Below, one piece after another: positions 1 through 9,999 of a stretch of 64,000 nucleotides of DNA. Within the stretch, counting starts at the first letter, position 1, and every line of letters starts with the position of its first letter. The notes below the pieces were generated by a model, which saw only the letters and a program-made list of their open reading frames with translations, ran no database searches and had not been told where the DNA came from. Source of the DNA: Macropodus opercularis (Eukaryota; Chordata; Actinopteri; Anabantiformes; Osphronemidae); contig CM061091.1 of NCBI GenBank assembly GCA_030770545.1, positions 5,277,501 to 5,341,500 of the forward strand. Direction: 5' to 3'. The position numbers and the translations under genes are program-made.

Positions 1-15
1 TCATTGTTTTTCAAC
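1..15 (-). CDS. nod2: nod2 last exon, first 15 bases only
   Basis: A strong polypyrimidine tract with acceptor TTGCACTGCAG ends at base 16. The next bases, in the phase carried from the previous exon, read W-L-K-N-N, matching the human last exon (W-L-R-G-N). The rest, about 20 residues and the stop, lies outside the window. Confidence 0.7.
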   Translation of the reverse strand, partial: VEKQ

Positions 16-774
16 CTGCAGTGCAAGAGGAAAAAACAAACTCAGACAAAGACAATGCACAGACAGTCTGGATATGGAAAGTAAGATGGAAGGTAAAATC
101 CTATTCTGTTCTATTCTGTTCTACAGTGTCAAGACCAGCAACTTCTGTTGGCACTGAAACTAAAAGCACAGCCATGCATTGCCCCAAATCCAAATAACAA
201 TAACAATAATAAGTATATGAGCCATACAAAACGTAGTGGCAGCGTGTGCTTCGCTTACCATATGGATTTCACATTAGTGTTGTGTTGCAGGGCTTCAATC
301 AGATGTTCCACCCCTGCTCTGCTTATACAGTTCTCTGACAACCTTTTACAGGAAATGAGAGTGTGAAGCAGTTTTAGCGCAAGTTCACAATGAGTAGTCA
401 GATTCAGAGTAGTCATTCAGTGCTACTGAATGTGCTTAGTCAATACACTTACCAAAGCTCTTCCAGTGATGTGCTGTTCTTGATGACGTTGGCGAGGGCA
501 CACGCTCCTGCAGTCCCTACACCATTACTTACCAGGCTGCCATTACATTAAAAAGAGTTTATCTCTGTTATTAATATTACAGACTTCAACACTTTTAAGC
601 ATGTGGAATTATGTAGTAAGTAAATGTAACCACTATTCCACTGAATAACAGCGCTGGCCTCTCAGCGCCGTGTAATTTAATTCGACTGTCTGTGGGGATT
701 TCCACTTTTAATATTGCATAGTTGTTGGTTAGTTTTCCTTCACTCTGTAATCCAACTAATGCCAAACCATTTCA

Positions 775-808
<34 letters not shown>

Positions 809-3800
809 TTGATTGATTGAAAATATTACCTAAGCCACACCAGAGTCTTGCTGTTCTCTAATGCACTGGCCAGGGCCTGTGTTCCTTCATCACCTATATT
901 ATTGCCCCAAAGCCTGCAAATAAAAAAATATATAATAATGATTTAACAAATACATCACAAGTAACATTCAAGGATGTTTAGAGAAAGATTTTTACCCTAA
1001 ATGCTGCAGGGAATGGTTGAATTTGAGCCCCTCTGCCAACTGCTTTGCTCCTTTCGATGTTATATTATTGTTGCCCAGCCTGAAAAAACACTACAGGTTT
1101 ATTTGGTATTCCTTTTATATAACACAGACTCATACAAGTGCCACAGCTGAAGTGCTGACCTCAGAGAAAGGAAATCAGGCTTAGCCTTCAGAAGAAGAGC
1201 AAAGTGTTCTGTGCAAGCATCAGTTAGCCTGTTGTTGAAGAGCCTGGAAATAAACAAAACATTTAAGGATATTTATCAAATGTCATTTGTACCATTGTGG
1301 AAATATTAGAATTATATTTAAAGTACATACGCAATTTTCCGGAAGTTGTCACACTGGATGCCTTTAGCAATCAGTCTCCGGATGCCTTCATCTGTAATAT
1401 TATTATTTCTGAGGCTAACAAAGAAAAATAACGCTCATTGTACAATGTATATTAGTCCTGTAATAAATATTATAAGAAATATTTCACTTATTTCACTAAT
1501 GAGATGTTTTGCTAAACATTTATCATAGGAAAACAATCGAATATAAAATTCTGATACTCACTACAGGGAATTACAAATGTGCAAGCACGGAAGAATCTGC
1601 TCCACACCAACATCTCCTACAGAGTTGTTGTCCAGCTGAAGGCCCACAGGGTTCCTTAAATGCTGGAGTACGTAAGCTAGTGCTGTACACTCTACAGGGC
1701 CGATGTTACAGTAGGTGAGTTTCAGATGATCCACTTCTAGCTTCCTCATAGCATCTTCAGCAATTCTGCGCTCTTGCATCTCATAGATGCATTTGATAAG
1801 CCAGACAAAACCTGGCATTGCATGCATACTCTTCTTCTCCCCCTGTACAGGTTGAGGGATGGACTTAAAGTGTTTCTGCAAGCCTTTGGCCAGACATTTT
1901 TCTACCTGTTTGACTTTCTTTTCCATCGTAGCGCCGGGGCAGCAGTGAAGCCAGAGGTTTCGATGGCGTAAGGAAAGAAGTCCAGACACAAAGGTGGCTG
2001 TGATTTGTGAATTTGGTGTTTTAACGGCCGAAGCTTCACCGTTGGGAACCTTCTCTTGCAGGCCAGTGGAAGGCAAGCACACTCCGAAGCATGTGCCTTT
2101 CAGATCTGTCTCTTTCATATCCCATGTCTCAAAGAGTTTAGAGATAGTTGAACGGTCAATGTTACTTGACAAAACAATGTACAAAGCAGCAAATAAACAT
2201 TGCATAGTCACATGAAGGAATTCATAATGTTTGCTGTGTGGGGAGGACATATCTTTGCTTTGCACGAGAAAGCCCATGCAGATATCGTTTTCAGTGACAC
2301 CATGCGTCTGCAGATGTGCACTAGAGAAGATGTAACAGGTGGTTTGCATGCCTTCAAAAGCCAGCTGCCCTAGATTCAACACTGTGTTTAAGTGCTCCTG
2401 TAGCCAACTTAATGCTGTGTCCTTCTGCAGGGGCCTTTGGTGCTGCAAGAAGTGCTGTACGATCATCAGGTAGACGTCTGTGATGGTTCGTGGGCTGCCT
2501 TCTCCATAGCCCAGCAGCTCCTTATAGCACTGTGAGACAATCCAACAGAGGACTGGACTATGGCACAGGCCAAGTAAAGCTGTGTTTGCCTGTAGGGATC
2601 CCAAAATCCTAGCTGCCACAGTGGGGTCGGTGTGATGTTTCCTCACAAAACTATCGATCCCACTTGGGGAAAATCCCTTAAGGAGAACTTCTTTGCAAAG
2701 ATGTTTCCTCAGGGAAGTTCCAACAGCTTCTGGCCGACTTGTGACCACTTTCCTCACACCTTTCAATAGAGATCCCTGCATTAAGTTGAACAGCAGTATG
2801 TGAACAGGTGCCTGCTGAGTTGGGCAGCAGAGTCTGTACTCATCTGAAAAGCTGTGCTTGAGCTCATCCAGGCCATCAAAGGTGAAGAGGGTGCGCTGTG
2901 GGTGGTCCAGGATGAACTGGAAAATCTCTCCCTGCTCCCTGTCGGGCCAGCAACAGTGTTTAAACAGTAACTCTTGGACAGAAACTTCCTGTTGCTCTGA
3001 GTTTAACCTACGACAGCTAAAAGGGAACAGGAGAAGAAAGTCCTGGAAGGCTGCTCCTCGAGCCCAAAGCGAGTGTAGCCTCTGGAGTAGAGTGCTCTTC
3101 CCACTTCCTGCCTCTCCCGATATTAGCACGGTGTCAGCATCCTGATTCACTGTGCCCACGGTGCCAACTATGTCTTCCAACCCCAAAGGTACCTTGATGT
3201 CAGGGCAGTTGTGGGCCAATTCTAGCTGGCCTTCAGTGTAGATGTCCTCCAGAGACATGTGGCTGGTTCCTCCATAAGTGCTGAGAAAGCAGGACTGAGC
3301 TGACAGCGAACTGCTCAGCTTCTTCTGATACTTTACAAACTCTGAGGACACACATACACACTAATGACAAAAGCTTACCACATTGAAAAGTGTATCTAGG
3401 AAATGTGGCGTGCAGATCAAATACTTCCTTATTTTAAAAGGAAATACACACGTTGCTATAGAGTCCAGACTGTTATTACTTTTCAGCATAATCCTGACAG
3501 TGACTCATTTACCTTTGGAAGGAGTCAGTTCCTCCGGGTTCAAGTGAGATCGCGACTGCTGCCTTTGCTGAACAGAATTCAGCATCACCGTTGCTGCTGC
3601 TTCGCCTTTTGATTGGACATAATTAAGAAGACGTCTTGCCTGCAAACGACAACTTTATTAGGACAATACTGCAATTCAGCAGTTTGTGCTTGTGTACAGA
3701 TCCGTTTCCCAGTGTCACTAATTACCTGCTGAGAAGCGGTGTGTGTGGGTAGCCGCACTTCGTCACACTCTCCTGAGGTGAAGTGCCCTGACACAAGCAG

Positions 3801-4205
3801 CGCCTCTAGAGTTCCATCAATGCAGCCTCGCAGTGTGTTCACAAGGCTCGGTCTCTGAGTCAAAAGAGTCTGAGCAGATGTGCCCTGAGATTCTTCTATG
3901 TCGTTTGAGGACCATGCTGTAAAACAGAGGCCCGGTTCCTGCATTTCAGGCAGGACCTGTTTGAGAGCACTGAGGAAGAAGCTGCAGGTGTCCGAACCCT
4001 TAATATAAACCAGATCCAGTAGCTGTCTGCCATTCTGATACAGCGCTCTGCCGGGTACCAGAATGCTGTGATAGTCCTCCCACGTCAGCTCTCCCTGTGC
4101 TAGCAAGGCATCTAGAACTTTTTCCAGAGTTTCAGTTGATCCAGTGCTGCATAGTGCATCTAGTAGCTCAGTCCGTTGTTTTATTACAAGCTCCTGGGCA
4201 GACAT
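1..4205 (-). CDS. nod2: NOD2: CARD-CARD-NACHT-LRR cytosolic muramyl-dipeptide sensor (3' end truncated by window)
   Basis: Cytosolic pattern-recognition receptor. In vertebrates NOD2 senses muramyl dipeptide from peptidoglycan, oligomerises through NACHT and recruits RIPK2 through its CARDs to activate NF-kB and MAPK. Ten exons were rebuilt: 3726-4205, 3513-3639, 1562-3341, 1331-1414, 1160-1243, 996-1079, 830-913, 453-536, 259-342 and 1-15 (continuing outside). Phases join without a break, giving 968 codons plus two bases in the window; human NOD2 has 1013-1040 residues. Two CARDs occupy roughly residues 3-200, NACHT about 270-440 with Walker A GEAGSGKS near 278-285 and Walker B LFTFDGLDE near 354-362, and LRRs follow from about 730. 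Two CARDs plus close similarity across all domains separate it from NOD1 (one CARD). The start codon has A at -3. One LRR exon is missing relative to human. Introns are compact, about 70-170 bp apart from the first large-exon introns and the last one. Confidence 0.95.
101..123. repeat. 10-bp tandem repeat in last nod2 intron
   Basis: Two perfect copies of ctattctgtt followed by a partial third. Confidence 0.85.
259..342 (-). CDS. nod2: nod2 LRR exon 6 of 6 (84 bp)
   Basis: Encodes LSENCISRAGVEHLIEAL.. ending KSI, then a split Trp. It matches the human penultimate exon LSNNCITYLGAEALLQAL, not the one before it. Acceptor is TGTAAAAG and donor GTAAGCG. It completes the in-window repeat array. 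Confidence 0.85.
453..536 (-). CDS. nod2: nod2 LRR exon 5 of 6 (84 bp)
   Basis: Encodes LVSNGVGTAGACALANVI.. ending EEL, matching human LVGNNIGSVGAQALALML. The upstream AG lies in GGCAG and the donor is GTAAGTGT. The next human exon (repeat starting LEENHLQDEG) has no counterpart after it, so this exon splices in frame to 259-342. Confidence 0.88.
774..820. repeat. TTGA/TTGG tetranucleotide microsatellite
   Basis: About eleven units of ttga with two ttgg variants, inside a nod2 intron and ending about 10 bp from the donor of the exon at 830-913. Confidence 0.9.
830..913 (-). CDS. nod2: nod2 LRR exon 4 of 6 (84 bp)
   Basis: Encodes LWGNNIGDEGTQALASAL.. ending WLS, matching human FWGNRVGDEGAQALAEAL. 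Acceptor is TATTTGCAG and donor GTAATATT. A TTGA microsatellite lies in the intron immediately beyond the donor. Confidence 0.9.
996..1079 (-). CDS. nod2: nod2 LRR exon 3 of 6 (84 bp)
   Basis: Encodes LGNNNITSKGAKQLAEGL.. ending HLG, matching human LGNNYITAAGAQVLAEGL. Acceptor is TTTTTTCAG and donor GTAAAAAT. Same length and phase as its neighbours. Confidence 0.9.
1160..1243 (-). CDS. nod2: nod2 LRR exon 2 of 6 (84 bp)
   Basis: Encodes LFNNRLTDACTEHFALLL.. ending SLR, matching human LFNNKLTDGCAHSMAKLL. Acceptor is TTATTTCCAG and donor GTCAGCAC. Same length and phase as its neighbours. Confidence 0.9.
1331..1414 (-). CDS. nod2: nod2 LRR exon 1 of 6 (84 bp)
   Basis: Encodes LRNNNITDEGIRRLIAKG.. 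ending KIA, matching human LRDNNISDRGICKLIECA. Acceptor is TTTGTTAG and donor GTATGTAC. It is entered and left in the same phase, so it is one interchangeable 28-residue leucine-rich repeat. Confidence 0.9.
1562..3341 (-). CDS. nod2: nod2 large exon: NACHT, winged-helix region and first LRRs
   Basis: A 1780-bp exon holding most of the protein (about residues 203-795), as in human NOD2 exon 4. It reads SAQSCFLSTY then SLEDIYTE (human SAQSRFLSTY, LEDIYTE), then Walker A GEAGSGKSTLLQRLHSLW, PFSCRRL, KHCCWPD and Walker B TLFTFDGLDELK. Further on come RKVVTSRPEAV, EFLHVTMQC, SIPQPVQGEKKSMHAMPGF and the first LRRs, HLKLTYCNIGPVECTALA and LQLDNNSVGDVGVEQ. Acceptor is GTCCTCAG and donor GTGAGTATC. 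The exon ends on TA, which makes Tyr with the next exon's C. All ATPase motifs are intact, so the enzyme core looks functional. Confidence 0.95.
3513..3639 (-). CDS. nod2: nod2 exon completing CARD2 and the linker to NACHT
   Basis: Acceptor TTTGCAG is followed by GCAAGACGTCTTC, which encodes ARRLLNYVQSKGEAA; human has ARRLLDLATVKANGLAA at this place. The exon is 127 bp (42 codons plus one base) and its donor is GTAAATGAG. The leftover G joins AG of the next exon to make Glu. It supplies the last CARD2 helix and a Gln/Ser-rich linker. Confidence 0.9.
3726..4205 (-). CDS. nod2: nod2 exon encoding both CARD domains
   Basis: This exon carries the start codon and 160 whole codons. It begins MSAQELVIKQRTELLDAL and ends ECDEVRLPTHTASQQ, matching human NOD2 CARD1 and most of CARD2 (human ECDEIRLPIFTPSQ). 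The donor after CAGCAG reads GTAATTAG, and the exon ends in phase 0. The CARDs bind RIPK2. Human NOD2 can also start 27 residues earlier on an upstream exon; no such exon was identified here. Confidence 0.93.
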
Positions 4206-7200
4206 GGTTTCTGATTGGAGGCATCCATAGTCAGAGACAGACAGTGTGACCTTCTGTAGCTTTCAGCATCACAACCTGACACAAAATGTTTCTTGTGATT
4301 TTTCAAATCAACAGTACATCAGATTGCAGTCAGTATTCTCAAACACGCCACCGCTTAGTATTAGTTTATCCACACAAACACTAAAGTTAATATCACAAAC
4401 GCACGTAAAGCCAGTAACAGGAAGACCACTGTACAAACCTTTCACGTAAACGTTTTCCCAGCAGTTGCTCTCTATGTGTCATGTTGGCAGACACACTGCT
4501 CTGCTTTAGACTCGCCTCTTCCTCATTCCACGCTTGAAAACAAAAGTTGCGCTGCCACAAAGTCCCTTCTGTAAAATAGTAACTAAACCATCCGTGTAAT
4601 TGACCCAGGAGGCACCCAAACAGCTGAACATGCCATACACTCAGTGTGGCACCGGCTTATTTCTATTTCTATACTGTGTTTCCATGAATTTCACCTAAAA
4701 GCTAGTGAAGGGGAAACATACAGGGTCGTGTTGGTAGTTCCGCAGTAGATGTGATGTGGTCATTCAACCACTTGAGGGTACTATTGCATCAATAAACCAA
4801 CTGCTTTACTGGGAATTCTTTCATTTCTTTCCCTTTAATTATAATAATAATAACGATATTAATTTAAAAAAAGCTGATGTGGAGCTACAGCCCAGCCAGC
4901 ATGATATCTATCTCATGTGAACTTCAATCAAACATAACCCTGAAAAGAATTTCATCTTGTGACACCGCGTGCATTATTTGATGTCAAAATAAGTACCAGA
5001 ATGAGTTTTTGGACAGTCAGATGATTTATTATTAGTGCTATTGTGGCTCCCTCCTTCACACTGTGATTGGTTTATTTTGTTTCTTCATCTGCCCTGTAGG
5101 GGGAGATCCTCAAACACACAAATGCAGGAGGAATCAAAGCCAGATTTAAATAAAACTTCATATTTTTGTCTAAAAGAACAACAAGTTTGGCAACCACCAT
5201 GGGGAGTGTAATGCAGAGTACATCCTACATCCAACTCTAAGGTAGTACTGCCATCCAAATCACAGCAGGGGGGCAGGTAAGTTTAGATGGCCAAGGAGAA
5301 TAGAAAATACAGAGACAATGTACAATACAGATATGAGTTCATCAGACATTTTTCCAGATTTTTTTTTAAATTTACATTTACAGCAATTGAGATGAGGTGT
5401 AGTGTTAATTTTAAAATAGAAAGAAAAAACTACCAATCAGTCGTCTGTAGCCGGGTTAATTTTACTGAAACCTCTGCCCTGCGCTGAAAAACCTCTCAAC
5501 AATCATCTCCTCTCTCATAATGAAAACTTGTCTTGTGTCATTTCATTGCTTTGTAAACTGATTGGTTTGAGGCTCAGAATTAATCACCATTATATTCAGA
5601 AAAGATCGTTTGTCTTTTGATACTGCAAAGCTGAAGAATACATTAAGTAGTAACAGGACCGTACAACATCTTCACTGCGTCTGGACAATGTGAATGCATT
5701 GGTTGAATACCCAACCTTACCTTGCTTCCCTCATACAGACAGACGGCTAATAAGGTAAATACCAGTCCCAGGAAATAAAAGAACAGCGGAATTTCACACC
5801 CATTTATGCTGAATGTTGATTTTATGACGTCTGAGGAATGACAGCTGGAGCTGGCTCCGGCACTCCTGTGACCCTAACAAGGACAAAAGGTTAAGGCAAT
5901 GGATGCATGCACGGATGGATGGAGTTTATATTACCTGCAGATGTTACGTCTTAGTTCTCAGTTGCGTATTTTGCAATTCGTACATCGTTTTAAGAATGAA
6001 TGGAAACATTATTTGCATGCGCGAACAGCATGAGCATAGCAATGTAGACAAACCGTGCCTTCAGTTGACCCATGCATTTACAAGACTAGTGTATAATTAA
6101 AGAAAGCGTCTTCAAGCCAGACAGAGAGGAACGAGATGGCACCTTACGTAGAGATAACTGTGTGTGACGATGTCTTCGTGGGTGTGTGCATCAATCAGGG
6201 TTTAATTGACAGAAAGATTAAAGCTCACATCTGAGAGCCCCTTATTTCAGGAACAGCCAGGTTGAAGGAGTCTGCCCAAGGTTTGGGGTGCTGTGCTCAA
6301 GGTTAGCGCGGGCACCCTGCTGAGTGTGCGCTGTCTGAGATGGGTCCTACTTGTTGGACATTCATTATCAAACTCTGCTTGCTCCTTTCATCTGCAGCTC
6401 TCTGCAGCACTCAGCGTAAACTACAGAGGCACCTTGCAGCTTGACATCTCTCCATTCACTCTGTACCTTAAACAGCATGCTGCCACATCAAAGAACTGCG
6501 GCTGCCTTTGATGTTCCAAAAAGAAAGAGCTCCAATGATCTGCTAAAAACCAATGCAACTTTCTGGAGCCTTGTTTTATTCATTTGCTATCTCCAGAAGT
6601 CTGGACGTAGTCTCTAGAAGTCCTCAGAGCAGATGTGGAAGTGGAAAAGTTGCACTATGCCTTTTCCAGAGGTTAGTGAATAAAAAGCTGTTGAAGGGTT
6701 TTCTACCTTTATATTGTCATGATGGGGTTTGAGTTTCCATCATTACCCTTTGATGAGCAACATACCATATAAAGTTAAAAGGCTTTGAGTTTCACGTTTA
6801 AAGTCAGAAAATGACCAGGTCCAACACGTTCACGCTAGTTCCAGACTAATTGCATCTTTGCTTTTTTTTTACAGAGGGACTTCTTTTAGCGTACGCGGGT
6901 GTTGGGCTGCCGGTAGCACTGTCTATGACCAGCCAAATGAAGCATATTTAAGTTTCGACTCCAGGCCTCGGCCACCACAGCATCAGAGCTGAACAAAGCA
7001 CTTTCTCTCTCCAGCACGAGCTTGGTGATTATGGGGTGAATTTAATCCTGCTAATTATAATTTCATCAGATACAACAAAGCAAATGTCGACAGTGAAAAA
7101 TGACATTTAATGCAAATGATTACTAGGTCAGACACACTGAACTTTAGCACTTTGTCAGCTTGTTTCTTAATTGAATGAACTTGACAATAATTGAAGTGTT

Positions 7201-7979
7201 TTATTTTTGCCCTTCTTTCCACATATAAAAGACGGCCATGCCAATTAGCTCTAATTCTCCCCTTTTCCCTTTTGCTTTTCATGCCGTTGAGTAGGCAGGG
7301 ACCAGCATATTCCGATCATTTGCATTATCCAAAGCGAATCTGCTTTGAAGTTCTGAGATTCTGTAAGAAAAAGGATCCACTTATCCCACATGAAAAAATG
7401 TTCAAAGCTCATAAATTCACTGGAACAGATGTACATTATCATTGGATTTGCCTTTTTTTTCCCCTCTTTGCTCCTGTATTGGTAATAGACTACCTCATGT
7501 CCTTCTCATCCCTTAGCGTTTAGCATCTTGCCTTTGCAGAAGCTCGCACCCTGCTGTGCCAATCCACACTTCAAAGCATTTTGCCTATCTGCTGGAAACA
7601 AAGCACACAGAGCATATTATGGCAGCCTCTCATTTCCCCGTATTTAAGTCAATATCATTGCTTTTTCTCCAGTGGCAACACAGAGCTGAGGTTTATTTCC
7701 CAAACACTGTTTCCTGTGTTTCCCAACAACACAGATCATACACAAGAAAAGGAAAGGATCATCATTGTGGTCATAATAGTCCCATCTAAAACTGTTCTAA
7801 ATGTGTAATTCTTTAAAAACTATTTGTAAACTTGGAAACTAATTGTTAATCATCTATAAATACACTACAGTCTTTCATATAATGAATTAAGAGTTTCTTG
7901 CTGACAGTGTCATTAGAGTGAGGGAATGCATGCTTTCAGATTGTAGCCTTAAATACCTCTGTGCTGTGCAGCTCTGAGG
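4206..7979. other. Intergenic region upstream of nod2
   Basis: No coding exon was recognised on either strand; the open frames are short and lack family similarity. The nod2 promoter should lie in the first few hundred bases, but no TATA box or convincing kB site was found. Tracts of taa repeats (near 4840) and T runs occur. One TCF/LEF-type motif sits at 6505-6513. No SNX20-like PX domain exon was seen. Confidence 0.6.
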
Positions 7980-8059
7980 GCCTTACTCCCACTGCAGCCA
8001 TTGCTGCTCTTTATATTCCGTATTGTAATGCATACAGGTCTCTGGAGGATGATTCTCAG

Positions 8060-8500
8060 AGTAATTGCTCAGTGTAATTACTGTGGATTTAATGCGTTTG
8101 AACACGAATCCGTTGCTCAGGCAGCAGCTTCGTAAGCTAGTGACCAGTTCTTCGACTTTACCTGACAGACCTACGGTACAGTCTGGAACCAAAGCAGCAG
8201 AGACAGGCTTACAGACGGGAGGAAGGACACTGTCATTTCAAAAGGCGTGAATGCATTATCCAGCCGTTACCCTGCTCTGGAGAAGGAAATCTCCATGAAC
8301 ACCAAGGCTATTACAAACACATGTAAAGAGTTGAAAGAAGTGAAGATCAAAGTCGAAGTGAAAAAAAGAGAAGAAGCGTCAAATAAAGCCTCGCGTCAGG
8401 CGACAGAGAAGAGAGGATGCAGGAGGAAAAATGGCCCCTGCAGCTATACGGCATTTCAGACTTGCAATAAAGATGCAGGGAAAGTTTCAGAGCTGTGAGC
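8060..8500 (+). mobile_element. Degraded L1-type LINE, ORF1 coiled-coil remnant
   Basis: Two adjacent open frames, the second starting at 8247, encode QQLRKLVTSSSTLPDRP and then NALSSRYPALEKEIS.., followed by ITNTCKELKEVKIKVEVKK. This Lys/Glu-rich heptad pattern is typical of the coiled coil in L1 ORF1 proteins. The two pieces are out of frame with each other, so the copy is dead. It is read together with the endonuclease-like remnant about 450 bp downstream on the same strand. Confidence 0.5.
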
Positions 8501-8929
8501 GTCAGCGTGTCACCAGTCAGTGGCCTGTGATACCTACAGTAAAGACAGGCATCATTTGATTATGGTTTATGGTTAACTATTCACATTCGCTTCTGGTTAG
8601 AGAAGTTACATATCCCTCAGTCAAATTCACTGTAACTGATTCACATTCATGTTTTAACTATCTTTTCCTTCTTCCTTTCCAGCTTCCCTGTCATGATGAG
8701 CTATCATTGATTAGATATGGCAAAAATAGCAGATACATTAAAAAAGAGCCGGTGTGGAATCTTTTTTGTTTCTCGTGTGCTTTTTTTGTACTGTGTGATG
8801 CTCTTCTGTGCTGACTTTATAAATATACAAAGCAAATCAAAACTTTTGGGCAACTGAATATAGAAACTTTCATTGTAAGTTTAAATTAAGAATATTTTTT
8901 CTCTGCCGGAGCTTCTGTGTCTTGCTTTC

Positions 8930-9140
8930 AGAGGATTATCACTATAACTTGAAGAGACATTTCTTCATTGTTTGTAATTTGTATGCACCTAATGATACCA
9001 GACTGGGATTATACTTACTCTTATGGCTTTGAAATTGAAAAATCTCCAGGATAAGTACAAGTAAGCCTGTTTCATCACAGGAGGTGACTTTAACAGTGTG
9101 TCTGATGCCTATAAATAGATGGCCACGTGGAGATCTTCTT
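8930..9140 (+). mobile_element. Degraded L1-type LINE, ORF2 endonuclease remnant
   Basis: One frame reads FFIVCNLYAPND, and about 90 bp on another reads CFITGGDFNSVSDAY followed by a broken DRWPR-like stretch. NLYAPN and GGDFN are hallmark motifs of the APE-type endonuclease at the start of L1 ORF2. Frameshifts and a stop break the frame, so this is an inactive fossil. It most likely belongs to the same insertion as the ORF1-like remnant upstream. Confidence 0.65.
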
Positions 9141-9794
9141 AAAAACTCTTAAAAACTGCTTGGCATTGGCATCTGGCATTGTTTGAAAAATAACAGAGAA
9201 GTGACAGAGGGACATAAATCTAATATAGTAAATATAAGACAACTATAAATAGACAATATTTGAAAGTATAACAAGCATGTGATTTAAATTTTAACCACTT
9301 ACTGTACAGATCTGATTTAGAAGATTAAAGCTTTTACCAGCTGAGATGTGTAAAGCAGTGAGTAATAATAACGTGCTAAGCTGCATTAAGATAGAAACCA
9401 TTTGTAATGATGATACATGTTCTGCAGGTTTACGCTGCCTTGCTCACACAAATAGCCATGTTCGTGAGACGAAGGCGTATCATATTGCCGAGAGGCGCGC
9501 TCTCTGCGGTTGCACCGACCAGAGATAAGCTGCTAAGCTGCAGATGAAAGTGTGTGTGCATGTAGAGAGCGTGGCGTGGTGAGCAGCTGCGGTCAGCCAG
9601 ATTTCTGAGCCTTCTCTGACTCCACGGTTAAGATACAGTGAAAAGAAGCTTTACTTCACCCACACACATATCCATCAGTAAAGCTTACTTAAATTAGAGA
9701 TAGAAGTGGACATGTTTTTCCTAAATATTATAGGCCCTTGTAAACCAAAGGCAGTCTCCTCTGCTCTGATACTGAAGGCCACGTGTGACCTTAC

Positions 9795-9995
9795 AGTAAG
9801 TTGCACAGTTGCTCAGTGGAAAACACTGTGGCCTCACAGCCAGACTCTGGGGCCTTTCTGTGAGGTTTCACTGTGGGTGCGAATATGCTGTGTGTTGAGC
9901 AGACTTTCGGACTTGGGTTTAATTCCTAGTCGTCCTTCTGCCTTTCTGTGTGCACGTTCTCCAGTGTCTGCATTGGTTTTTTATCCCCATTTCTT
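9795..9995 (+). repeat. Old copy of a dispersed teleost repeat
   Basis: Pieces such as 'gttgctcagtgg', 'cactgtggcctcacagc', 'ggcctttctgtg' and 'gtgtgcacgttctcc' match a widespread fish repeat. In that repeat a 'cagtggttagcactgttgcctcacagc' start is followed by 'tgggttcgaatcc' and 'gcatgttctccctgtgt'. Here the parts are rearranged and decayed. It has no coding potential. Confidence 0.55.
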
Positions 9996-9999
9996 TGCA

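Noticed and set aside
4551..4566. 'gggactttgtgg' on the minus strand upstream of nod2 as an NF-kB site
   Set aside because: The second half-site does not fit the kB consensus; no support beyond the first half.
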